Assembly (NCBI GenBank): GCA_033065855.1 | Contig: JAVXUO010000586.1 | Location: 107,001-171,000, forward strand | DNA length: 64,000 nt | DNA from: Escallonia rubra | Lineage: Eukaryota; Streptophyta; Magnoliopsida; Escalloniales; Escalloniaceae | Direction: 5' to 3' | Part shown: positions 35,870 through 46,372 of the stretch, piece by piece | How positions within the stretch are numbered: the stretch's first letter is position 1 | Layout: the number at the start of each line of letters is the position of its first letter | The notes under the pieces: generated by a model | Told to the model about the DNA's origin: nothing | What the model saw: the letters and a program-made list of their open reading frames with translations, nothing else | Databases searched by the model: none | Translations under genes and position numbers: made by a program

Positions 35870-37015
35870 ACCCTAGTTAACAATAATTAAGTCTAATTAA
35901 TTAGCCCTAATTAAAACTAATTAACCCTAATAAACATTGATTAACCTTTATTTAATTACTTTTAATTTAATCTCTAATTAGCCCTAATTACTGCTGATTA
36001 ACCCAATTAAACCCTTATCGTCCTCATAAATCGTAGACAAACCCTAATTAAACCCAATTAGGGTAATTAACTGTAATATGCTATAATTAGGCTCAATTAG
36101 CCCTAAGTAGCCCGAATTAGCCCTAATTAAATCCTGAATAACACTAATTGAGTCTAATTAAACTCAATTCACAATAATTAACCCTAAATAACTCAAATTA
36201 GCCCTAATTGTCCCTAATTAACACATTAACTCGGCATGTTTATCTTAATTAGCTCTTAATTAAACCCTAATTAAGTTTAATTAAACCCAATTAACTCTAA
36301 TTGACCCTATTTAGCTCTCTCTCGTGTTCCAGTACCTTATTTGCGTGATTTTGGGCAAAGAGAATGGAGTCCCTTCACGGTTTTCCAACCATCGAGTGAA
36401 GTTGAAAGATCCAGAGGTACAAGGATGCTTAATATTAAAGAGCCCAAGTGTTTCGCTTTTATACATGACCGAGTACTGTGTATCTAGTTGGAAGTTAGCC
36501 TAAAATGTCCACAACTCCCTTTTCTTGCCACTGATTTGCAGTTGCTTTTATCTATTTAGGTTTAGTATAAAATCATGTGGTTATAGTGAACTTGAGCTGA
36601 GAAAATCATCATTCATAAATCCTTTAATATCTAACGATCCACCAAATCAGGATTCTCAAGTAAATTCGGTGCTTTTGGTTGGTAAGTTATGGACTAAAAA
36701 ATTTCCCTCTACTCGTCATGTTGAACCATCTCGTCTAAGATCTTATCTTCCGAGACTTCAGATAACAAGTTTTGGCTCGCAACTCTCCATGTCTGCAGAA
36801 GAGAAGACTTTCTGAGACAAAAGGTCTTTCTCAGCCTATCGCAGATATTTCCTGCCCTCCATTGTTCATGAGGTAATTAGATGATAAATGTACACAGTTT
36901 TCTTTTGACCAATCCTGTATGTCCGACATATGGCTTCCCTTTCAACTGATGGATTCCAACCAATATCAAGCAAAACAACTCTCAACGCCCTAACCAAATT
37001 TATACCTTCTTAACA
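35870..37015 (+). repeat. Arm 1 of the long inverted repeat
   Basis: Reads nearly the same as the reverse complement of 37268-38455. Shared blocks include GGTTTTCCAACCATCGAGTG, AAATCGTAGACA and TAACTCGGCATGTT. The outer half is made of variable TAACCCTAATTAGCC-like words; the inner half is more complex and carries the open frame 36525-36815 (YSELELRKSSFINPLISNDP and downstream), whose family I do not recognise. Confidence 0.87.
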
Positions 37016-37267
37016 AACCTTTATTGAGGCCAAAAAGGCTAATTAGGGTTAATTAGGGCCGATTAGGGCTAACAATGGCTAATTCGAGCTAAAAAAGGTT
37101 AATGCTAATGAGGGCTAATTCGAGCTAAATAGGGTTAATTAGAGTTAAATGGGTTTAATTAAACTTAATTATTGTTAACTAGGGTTTTTGAGCAGCAGCA
37201 ACTGACCATTAGTTCTCTAAATAATCCTACAAGCGATGTACATGTACTTTTGGGGTAGCTAAAAGGC

Positions 37268-38455
37268 TTGTTCAGAAGGTATAAATTTGGTTGGGCGTCG
37301 AGAGTTGTTTTGCTTGATATTGTCCATCAGTTGAAAGGCAAGCCATATGTCGGGCATAAAGGATCGGTCAGAAGAAAACAGTGTATATTTGCCATCTAAT
37401 TACCTCAGGAACAATGGAGGGCAGGAAATGTCTGTGACAGGCTGAGAAAGACATATTGTCTCAGAAAGTCTTCTATTCTGCAGACATGGAAAGTTGCGAG
37501 CCAAAAGTGTTATCTGAAGTCTCGGAAGATAAGGTTTTAGACGAGACGGTTCAACATGACGAGTTGAGGGAAATTTTTTAATCCATAACTTGCCAACCAA
37601 AAGCACCGGATTTACTTGAGAATCCTGATTTGGTGGATCGTTAGATATTAAAGGATTTATGAATGCTGATTTTCTCAGCTCAAGTTCACTATAACCAAAT
37701 GATTTTGTACCGAACCTAAATAGATAAAAGCAACTGCAAATCAGTGGCAAGAAAAGGGAGTTGTGGACATTTTATGCTAACTTCCAACTAGATACTTAGT
37801 ACTGGGTCATGTATAAAAGCGAAACATTTGGGCTCTTTAATATTAAACATCCTTGTACCTCTGGATCTTCTAACTTCACTCGATGGTTGGAAAACCGTGA
37901 AGGGAACTCCACATTCTCTCTCCTTAAAATCATGCAAACAAGGTACTGGAACACGCGAGAGAGAGAGAGAGAGAGATAGAGAGCTAAATAGGGTCAATTA
38001 GAGTTGATTACGTTTAATTAGACCTAATTAGGGTTTAATTAAGAGCTAATTAAGGTGAACATGCCGAGTTAAAGTGTTAATTAGGGCTAATTCGAGTTAT
38101 TTAAGGTTAATTACAATGAATTGCGTTTAATTAGACTCAATTAGTGTTATTCAGGGTTTAATTAGGACTAATTCGGGCTAATTGAGCCTAATTAGAGCAT
38201 ATCACAGTTAATTACCCTAATTGGGTTTAATTAGGATGTGTCTACGATTTATCAGGACAATCAGGGTTTAATTAGGCTAATCAGCGGTAATTAGAGCTAA
38301 TTAGAGATTAAATTAACGTAAATTAGGATTAATCAATTTAGGGCTAATCAGTGTTAGTTAGGGTTAATCGGAGTTAGTTAGGTCGAATTAGGATTAATTA
38401 GTGTAAACTAGAGTTTAATTAAGAATTAATTAGGGTTAATCAATTTTAGTTAGGA
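37268..38455 (-). repeat. Arm 2 of the long inverted repeat
   Basis: Inverse copy of arm 1 after a loop of about 250 bp. The arm carries the matching minus-strand open frame 37400-37750 (116 codons), slightly longer than its partner, and 37788-37997, which encodes FTVFQPSSEVRRSRGTRM. Both arms differ by substitutions and small indels, so each has drifted since the inversion-duplication. Confidence 0.87.
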
Positions 38456-38535
38456 TTAATCAGTTTTAATTAGGCCGCGTACGAGGCCTCCCCGGTACGA
38501 TTGCGCGTGTCGTGATAAGAGCGTCCCCACCCCTC

Positions 38536-38824
38536 GCTACATCTCCACAGACGCAGATACCGACCGTGGAGCGCTCGTCATTACACAAGGATGAGATCCG
38601 TCGCATTGCTGAGGAGGTGTATAGGATGATCACGGCGCATAATTAGGTACAACCACTATATATGTTTAGTAAACACTACATACGATTGACTGTTGATATT
38701 AATGCGTTCATGCCTTTACATGCAGGGCACTGCTGCTGGACATGCCGAGCCGGATCCGGATCACAATGCCCCTGTGGACGAGGACGATCAGCAGGATCCA
38801 GATCCGGGACTCGCCGATCCTTAA
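38536..38824 (+). pseudogene. Coding remnant at the 3' end of the CACTA element
   Basis: Reads ATSPQTQIPTVERSSLHKDE, then IRRIAEEVYRMITAHN and a TAG, directly before a GT. An acceptor CAG at 38723-38725 leads to an acidic tail with EPDPDHNAPVDEDDQQDPDP, ending at 38824. The TAG sits where a CAG would join the two exons in phase. It is probably the last two exons of a CACTA-encoded protein; the family is not certain. Confidence 0.4.
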
Positions 38825-39828
38825 TCAGCCCTTCCCCTCCTAGCTATTTGTATCCCGCTCCTGTGCCCCCCCCCCCCCCTCCTCACCCCCTTCCTCGACT
38901 TGTACTTCCCTTCCCTCCCCTACTCTGTTGTACCCCGCTCTCGTGCCCTCCTAAACTTTATATACATTTTATTTTTCGATTAGTATAGAATCTATTCTTT
39001 ATATATGTGTGTTATGTTTGTTTTGAAATGTGCATTGAGAAATTTTTTTGGATTGAGAATGATTGTTAAGAATTTGTAATTACAGGTTTGGGTATTAAAA
39101 ATAAATTTTTTTAATTAGTTTGACTTTTAGCGACAGATTTTATTCCGTTGCTAAAAGTCTTAGCGACGACAGTTCTGTCGCTAAAAGGTTTAAATGACAA
39201 CTTTTAGCAACGGACATTCTGTCGCTAAAACTCATCATTTTTTGAATAATTTTTGCCACGAATTATTCCGTCACTAAATATTTTACGTAATAAATTATTT
39301 TTGAAAAAATAAATAAATTTAAATACGGAAAATATATTTAGCGACGGATACTCCGTCGCTAATTGTATTAATACGTCTGTCGCTCAAAGTCGACTTTAGG
39401 TGACACATTTCAATATTCCGTCGTAAAACTTTTAGCGACGGGGTTATAGGCAACGGACTTTTAGCGACGGGGTGTTCGTCGCTAAAAGTCTTTGGCGAGA
39501 GATGCAGGGTTTTAGCGACGGAACTGTCCGTCGCTAAAGGTCATTTTTCTTGTAGTGGTGCCTTCACCCTCACTGCGTTGCCACTCCTCACGTTATGTCT
39601 GAAAAGCCTTGGTATCTGCCCTTGTTATATCCTTGCTCTATCTCAATACTGACAACTGGACTTCTGACTCAGGCTGCATTCGTTATGACACCTCTACGTA
39701 TACTGTAAACCATTTCCTTGGCATCACCTGGGTATTATTGTGTCACTATCATCGCATTGCAGTTTTGATTCCAAGAAATCTTTCGAGAAAGATTATAACC
39801 AGTTGACGCCATCAGCTGTAATTTCTTT

Positions 39829-40583
39829 GGTTAAAAACAATTAAGTACCCTAAGAGTAGTACATGAAAATCTCAACCCGAGATACATGTCTTTAATTTTT
39901 TCACATTAGGGTCTGGAGTTTTGATATTCCAATTAGTGAGTATTTCCTTCCAAACTCTACTTCTAAACTGTTATGGGGAAAGGCATCATGTTCGCTTTTT
40001 CCCTTCTCTCCTTTTTCTCTTTTTTCGTACTTTACCTTCATTGTCGCCACTCTCCAAGCCCCAGAGAGCCACCACCACTCCGAGAGGCACCGCTGCCAAG
40101 ACCAACACCTCATTGTCTCCAGCATCTACCCACTCTCTTCTGGCCACCACTCCACCATATTCTCTCCCGACGTAAACACCACTACTCTGCCACAACTTTC
40201 ACCTCAAATTTATTACGTAAGTGGTTATATCTGGTAGCTTGTTTGTGCATGTGTATAAGTGTGAGAGGGTTCCATGATTGATAGGGGAGAGGGTGTTTAA
40301 TGTGTATGTGTGTTTGTGTGGTGGTGGTGAGTGATTTGGGAATGGAAATTTGATGGGCAATTGGGGGGGAGGGGGGCGAAATCGGTGTATATGAGGGTGC
40401 GCAGGTATGGATGGATGATGGGCAATGGGGTAGATGAGAGGGGTATGGGGGTGTGTGTGTGTTGGGGGTGCGTGTGTGTGCGCGCATGTGTTTATTTGTG
40501 TGTGCACGGGCACGAGCGCGTGTCAGTCTTGTGTGTGGGTGTCGTGTGTCCGTAAGTGAGTCTGTGTGTGTTGTATGTTTCTT

Positions 40584-40668
<85 letters not shown>

Positions 40669-40692
40669 AAGAAAGAGAGAGAGAGAGAGAGA

Positions 40693-40741
<49 letters not shown>

Positions 40742-41142
40742 TTAGTTAGTATCATTTGTGTGCAGGCGTGCTTGTGTGTGTATCAAGCTGGTCGAAAAGG
40801 GTAGTGCATGTGGCAGTGTTGAGTTTGGTAGGCAGTAGTGTGTGGCATTGTTGGGCTCGGTTTGGCGGGTTGGGTGGCAGTTTTTGGTTGGTGGAAAGGA
40901 AGTGGGCAATGGGCGATGGCCTCAAAAGAGGGCGGTGGCCAGTAGTGGAAGGGCGAGAAATTGGTTTTTGCCATAATTATTGATTAATCGAAGCTTTTGC
41001 CCTAGCAGTATCGGAGCACATTAACGGATTTGGATGGAATAATGACAAATTGAAACTCTAGACATTTTTGTATAAAAGTTGAAAACATGGTCCTAAAGTG
41101 AGATTTTTGCGTACCCATGTTGTACTTTAAGTGTATTTAACC
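39829..41142. mobile_element. Non-autonomous MULE with GT/GA microsatellites
   Basis: The left end GGTTAAAAACAATTAAGTAC is inverted at the right end (near 41123-41142) with about 100 bp of diverged TIR. Flanks TAATTTCTTT (39819-39828) and TAAGTTCTTT (41143-41152) differ at one position. No transposase; the interior has unrecognised open frames on both strands. Confidence 0.78.
40430..40745. repeat. Compound GT / GA microsatellite
   Basis: Alternating blocks of GT and GA repeats, densest at 40584-40741, produce Ser/Leu- and Thr/His-rich shadow frames. Confidence 0.9.
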
Positions 41143-41452
41143 TAAGTTCTTTGTGTGCTTAATCATCTACTATGGCTTACTTTATGGTTCACGCTCAATT
41201 CAGTTCCATCAAAATCTGAAAGATCACACCCCATTGAAGTTTGTTTGCCTTCTAGTTTGTCAGGATCCATCAAATAAGATTTTATGCACCGCGCCCTGTC
41301 TTGAGTTTCATCATTAGATTATGGAAGAGGGGGAGGAAGAGACGAAGGGTGTACTATGTTGATATAGTAGCTTCAAGTTGGCTCGATCGCAATAGTAAAG
41401 GCCACTAAGGATGTAGGTTCCTGAGGAGTATCAAAGGATCACTAAAAAGTGC

Positions 41453-41954
41453 TGTCATGCCCCAGGGTCAACGACTCCCGATGAAGATCAGAAGCTCAAC
41501 AGACTAGCCACGAATGAAGATGAAGCACCAGAGATCACCGGGAAGAAGAGATCACTAGGAAATAAGTAACAGAGGGAAGCAGCGGTCCAATGTGAATTGA
41601 AGAACTGCACAAATCGGCGTCGTTTAAGGAACATTAGTTAAATAAGAAGTGCCATGTCACATGTACCATGTCATAAGTAGTAGCTGAGCTATCTACTATT
41701 AGCCACTTTTCTTATTTTAACCGGTTGTCTTCAACACAATGATGTAAAACGTGTGTTCCCTCCTTTGGGTCACGCAATATGTTTTGAAATTCTATTTGGT
41801 TTGTAGAGATCTGGAGGGAAGTCTGTAACCTTGGCCAGAATGAAATGAAATCTCTCTTCCTTTTCTTCTCAAAGCTCTTTATCCCTTCTCAGCAACTCTT
41901 CTCCTTTTCATCATAACGACTGTAAATTGAGTAGTGACTTTATGATTCATTACA
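41453..41954 (+). repeat. 5' LTR of the gypsy element
   Basis: 502 bp, similar along its whole length to 44783-45270, with shared CATCATAACGACTGTAAATT-like and GGTCACGCAATA blocks. Confidence 0.87.
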
Positions 41955-42011
41955 ATTGGCATCTCAGAGCCCAGGTTTCCGGTACAAAATGCTAAGATCA
42001 TCTAAAACTTT

Positions 42012-43524
42012 GGGCTAATGCCAAAGTTGTACCCTAAAATATCACCCCAATACACCTTAAGTACTTAACCTTTCAAATGTGTTAAAAGAAGTACCTAGGT
42101 TTTAAAATATGAGCCAAATCAGTTGTTGGACTTAACGGGAGCTCACATTCATTAAAAAGTCCAAGGGTAGGACTGTCAATAACTGAAATATAAATCTTAA
42201 AAACACGCGGCACTATCACAGCCTTTGAATTTTTTTTCTCTTCCTTAATTTAATCATTGTAAAACCAAAAATAAATTAATTAAACTCTTTATCCCCCTCC
42301 CACTCTCCCCCCTTCCTCCCTCTGCCCAAAACACGCAACTGTCGGCTTCCTATCTGCTTTTAGTTGCCTATTCCGCCGCCTGTTCTCTTTTTCTCGCTTC
42401 ATTTTCCAGACATAATGTACCCCCAAAACATAATCTACCTTTGGTAACCTGTTACGCTACCCACCTTACGCTCCACTCCCTTTTTCCTGAAAGAACCAAT
42501 CACAGTCTAAACCCACCATGTTCCTCTTCCAATTTTATAGCAGACATAGAATCAAATTCCATTTCTGTTCCTGAGTTCTAATTCGCATCTACTAAATGTT
42601 TTTAAAACTACTGATTGCGTCCTCATTTTCACTATTTATCAACCCTACCATTGCATATATGTCACTTGCATCCTCATCCAGCCCAAAAAACCAGATTTAT
42701 CCAGTTCATCGCCTCGCCAATAACGTAAATGTCAACTTATTCTAGTTTCTACTGTGGTTATGGAGGGAGAAATTCGACTAAGAAGTGAACAACATGCATA
42801 TGTGGCTGTGATGATATTGAGCAAATAAATAGGAAAAGAAAGGAGGAATGAGAAGAATGTCATGGTGAATCTGGTGGTTAATTGTTGCACTAGAATGGTG
42901 AGGTTGAATTTGTTTTTTTTTTTTGGTGATAAACTAACTGTAATTAAGGTTGTACTCTTGTTGGTCTGATCTGGACCATTATAAGACTGTCCTGCCTCAT
43001 GACCGTGATCCAGGAATGGAGACAAATTCCAGAAAAGGATTCATGTTTGCTAAAGAAGAGGAAGAAGAAGAAGAATAAGAAGAAGAGAGAGGGGGGAGAA
43101 AGTATGTGGTCTTTAGTGTGTGTGTGTGTGTGTGTGTGAATTAAAGAAGAAGAAAAAGAAGAAAAGAGAGAGAGAGAGAGAAGGTATGTGAGTTTGTTGT
43201 GTGAGTGTGTGAATTAAAGAAGAAGAGATAGAGAGAAGAGAGAGAAAGTATTTGGGTTGTGTGTGGTTTGTACGTGAGAGAGAGAGAGAGACAGAAGAGA
43301 GGCAAAAGAATGAGAGAGAAAATATTGGGTAAGACTCTCTTTATAAAATATTTTTATAAAGACGGTCTTACCCTTGGACTTTTTAAGGGATGTGAGCTTC
43401 CGTTAACGGCAGAACTGATTTGGCTCATTTTTTTAAACCTAGGTACTTTTTTGGCACATTTAAAATGTTTGGTACTTAAGTTGTACTGGGGTGATACTTT
43501 AGGGTACAATTTTTGCATTAGCCC
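42012..43524. mobile_element. Non-autonomous MULE nested in the gypsy element
   Basis: Ends GGGCTAATGCCAAAGTTGTACCC and the inverse at 43502-43524; TIRs of about 150 bp share CCTAGGTTTTAAA and GAGCCAAATCAG. Flanks TAAAACTTT (42003-42011) and TCAAACTTT (43525-43533) differ once. The interior has GAA-, GT- and GA-rich simple repeats (43060-43310) and unrecognised short frames. Confidence 0.85.
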
Positions 43525-43724
43525 TCAAACTTTTCTCATAGAAACCGATCTGACAGGTTCATTGGATGGACTGGAATGTGAACTTGAACTTATGATTTGC
43601 AGGCACCAACATACATCTCCACCTCAGCAACAGACAACATTGTCTCATCACCAACTCTAAACTCGTGTAATTCCATGCCTAAACTACCCTAGTTAAACTT
43701 TTATAGACTTAATGGGGACAATCC

Positions 43725-43835
43725 CAAGAGACGGGATGAGGAAATCCGAGCAATACTTTGAATGCTGCCCAACACATGATGAATTTAAAGTGGCATATGC
43801 ATCGGTTTTAAGGAACATGTGGAGTACTGGTATGC
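43725..43835 (+). pseudogene. gag fragment
   Basis: RDGMRKSEQYFECCPTHDEF followed by KVAYASVLRNMW resembles the conserved Trp/Tyr-containing segment of Ty3/gypsy gag proteins. It lies directly before the integrase fragment, showing the deletion of the middle of pol. Confidence 0.5.
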
Positions 43836-43910
43836 AACTTACATCAAACCATTAGATAGGGTGCAGGGGGAAAGTTTGCAGAAGATCTATATGCTAGATT
43901 TTCCAACGTT

Positions 43911-44075
43911 AGTCGAGATAGTATGACTGTGTTTCTGTCACACTTTTGCCACAGGGTCTTTCGACTGTTTGGAACCAAACTCTCTTTGAGTACTGCTTAC
44001 CATCCAGAGACTGATGGCCAGACAGAAAGAGTGAATAGATGTTTGGAAAAATTATCTCAAGTGTATGACTGGTGA
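43911..44075 (+). pseudogene. Integrase core fragment
   Basis: FRLFGTKLSLSTAYHPETDG followed by QTERVNRCLE is the highly conserved stretch before the catalytic glutamate of Ty3/gypsy integrases. It ends in a stop at 44073-44075. Confidence 0.88.
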
Positions 44076-44337
44076 TAGGCCCAAGAGTTGGTAGCTGAGC
44101 GGTGATATGTCTCCACCTTCCATCAATCTTTACAAGCCACACTATTTGAAGCCCTATACAGTTACAAACCAAAACCAATTGGCATGCTTCAACTTGAATG
44201 TACTTCCATGTTTCCTTACATCAGTATTTGAAGGACAAACAAGTCTTGTTGCAACAAGTCAAGGAGAATCTCATCACAGCTCAAGGTCTAACTAAAAAAA
44301 TATGATGATGCTCATTGAACTGAGAGGGAGTTTTTAG

Positions 44338-44618
44338 TGGGAGATCAATTATACCTCAGGTTGAAGCCATATAGACAGAATTGAATGGCCATCAAGAAGA
44401 ACCTTAAATTGTCCCCACACTTCTATGGACCCTATAAAATTGAGGAAAGGATTGGCCCAGTCACCTTCAAGTTGAAATTACCACTTACGGCAGCCATTCA
44501 CCCAGTATTCCACGTGTCAATGTTGAAGAAGTTAGGCCCCATCACCAATTCTTCTATCGAACTACCCCCAAGTCACCCCTGCAAGTCAGATTCCAATGGA
44601 ACCTGTAGCAGTATCTGA
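44338..44618 (+). pseudogene. Integrase C-terminal fragment
   Basis: GDQLYLRLKPYRQN, a stop, then LKLSPHFYGPYKIEERIGPV and AAIHPVFHVSMLKK match the GPY/F module and tail of chromovirus-type integrases. Degenerate chromodomain-like sequence (NLVEEK) follows near 44680. Confidence 0.83.
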
Positions 44619-44782
44619 CTATCATACAATCGAAGGCTGTACAATGCATCATTAACACAAGTCTTGGCTAATTGGTTGAATTTGGTTGAAGAAAAATAAA
44701 TTTAAGAAGATTAGAATACCCTTAGCCAGAAGTTCCCAAGATTTTACCATTTGGGTCAAGGGTCAGTTAAGTGGGGTGGGAA

Positions 44783-45270
44783 TGTCATGCCCCAGGGTCA
44801 ACGACTCCCCATGAAGATCAGGATCAAGCTCAAGCGACCAGTCACAAACAGAGATAAAGCAGCAGAGATCACCGGTAACGAAGTAATAGGAGAGGGAAGC
44901 AATAGTCAAATATGAATTGAAGAACTGCACTAAGCGACAGCGTTTAAGGAACAATGGTTAAATAAGAAGTGCCATGTCATGAGGAGTTAGCTGAGCTGTC
45001 TAGTTTTAGCCAGTTGTCTTATTTTATTTTGTTGTCTTCAGCACAGAGATGTAATTTGTCCCCTCCCTTGGGTCACGCAATACAGTTTGAAATTCTGTTT
45101 GGTTTGTCAAAGAGTATAACAGAGAGATTGGGAGGGAAATCTATAACTTTGGCCAGAATGAAATGAAGTCTCTCTTATTCTTCTTCTACAATCTTCTTCT
45201 TCCTTCTGTAACTCTTCTCCTTTTCATCATAGCAACTGTAAATTAAGTAGTGACTCCAAGATTCACTACA
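44783..45270 (+). repeat. 3' LTR of the gypsy element
   Basis: 488 bp, preceded by a polypurine tract; partner of 41453-41954. Confidence 0.87.
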
Positions 45271-46372
45271 AATCCCTTCGGTTCATGCACTCAGAATCCC
45301 CAACTAAGTGGTCTTGTTTGGAAAATTTCTTTGAGCTATGGGCATAGGCCATCAACATCATCTACACTATTGCTGATCTTTCTTTTTCTTTTGTTGCCTT
45401 TGCTTTCCAACTTTCCCTTGAATTTGCTGAGGTTGTAGTCCAACTTGGTATCATCATCAGCTACGAGATAATACTCCTTCATTATATCTACTAACCGTCG
45501 TCGCCGTCTTCTTCGCTGTGTAATACCCCAAATAATATGTAGTTAATTATTTTAATTTTTGGCCTATTTTTGTAGTTTTAATAATATTTTGGAATAGTTA
45601 TGAATAAGTAACATAACTTTAGGGGTCTTTTGGGTTATTTACCAAGTTTAGAGATATAAAAATTAGTCAGTTATTTTTGTCGATAAATTGAGTTTGCTCT
45701 TGAGAGAGAGAAGAAAGAAAAGATTAGGGTTTTTGAATATTGCAATTTCTACTCACAATTGGTAAGTGATCTTGAACCCATTTTGTTTTTAAGGATGAAT
45801 TAGATCGCATTAAGATTGTATTTGTGAAGATTTTAACATAAGTGGGCTGATTAAAATATTTAGGTTTTAGAACTTCGGAAGATTACGCAACTTTATTAAT
45901 CTAATTGCGTGGATTGAGGTAAGAGTTTCATGTACATGTCTGCTCGTTATCATATATTATTGATTGATTTTGTTTCTCCGACGTTTGGATCAACAATAAA
46001 TTTGCATTTCGTCAAAATTATCTTTAATTGTTTTAACGTCGTATTTGTATTTCATATTCGCACACTTACCATAAAATTGCATAACACCGTTAAGTGTGTC
46101 CTTGGGCACCGGTATGTTTCCTTCTGCTGTTTCGTTTGTTGGCGCCTTTCTTCTCTCTTTTTATTTTCCTGCACAGCTGCTGCAAGTCTCACCTGTTGCA
46201 GACTACCCATCATTGCCCTTTATAATTCCTTAAAGTACTTTTCAGACTCCTTAGGAGAATTGCTTGTATAATTGCAAAAGTGTTTTGACAGGTGTCACCT
46301 TTCAGGAGGTGTAATACTTTTGTTTTCCTTTTGCTCTCAATTTCGTTATCTTATAATTCCGTGCTCATACGT

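Larger units (their letters stand above)
34971..39557. mobile_element. CACTA element with perfect GTG target duplication and a giant internal inverted repeat
   Basis: Begins CACTACAAGAAAAAGGG and ends with the inverse of CACTACAAGAAAAATGACC. GTG flanks both sides (34968-34970 and 39558-39560). Both subterminal regions (34990-35340 and 39120-39540) are full of TTTAGCGACGGA and its inverse, the expected subterminal repeats. The interior holds two ~1.2-kb arms in inverted orientation and a short coding remnant at 38536-38824. I see no intact TNP2 transposase. Confidence 0.92.
34510..39726 (+). mobile_element. Short LTR relative of the GC-rich LTR, split by a CACTA element
   Basis: Starts TGTTGCTAGCCCATCC and ends CATTTCCTTGGCATCA, flanked by CATGG (34505-34509) and CCTGG (39727-39731). 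Without the inserted CACTA it is about 627 bp. It matches the beginning and the TATA-to-end portion of the 2963-bp LTR at 20718 but lacks the tandem-array core. Confidence 0.72.
41453..45270 (+). mobile_element. Gutted Ty3/gypsy retrotransposon with both LTRs
   Basis: LTRs at 41453-41954 and 44783-45270 both start TGTCATGCCCCAGGGTCAAC and end ATTCA(T/C)TACA. The 5' LTR is followed by ATTGGCATCTCAGAGCCC, close to a methionine-tRNA primer-binding site. The 3' LTR is preceded by the purine tract GTGGGGTGGGAA. Between them only gag and integrase fragments remain, so protease and reverse transcriptase are deleted. A MULE (42012-43524) sits just behind the primer-binding site. The flanks AGTGC and AATCC do not match as a target duplication, so the two LTRs may derive from recombination between insertions. 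Confidence 0.87.

Noticed and set aside
35650..36320. Telomere-like or satellite array
   Set aside because: Words vary and have no fixed period; the region is one arm of the CACTA inverted repeat.
40492..40755. Ser/Leu/Thr/His-rich minus-strand frame
   Set aside because: Translation of the GT/GA microsatellite.
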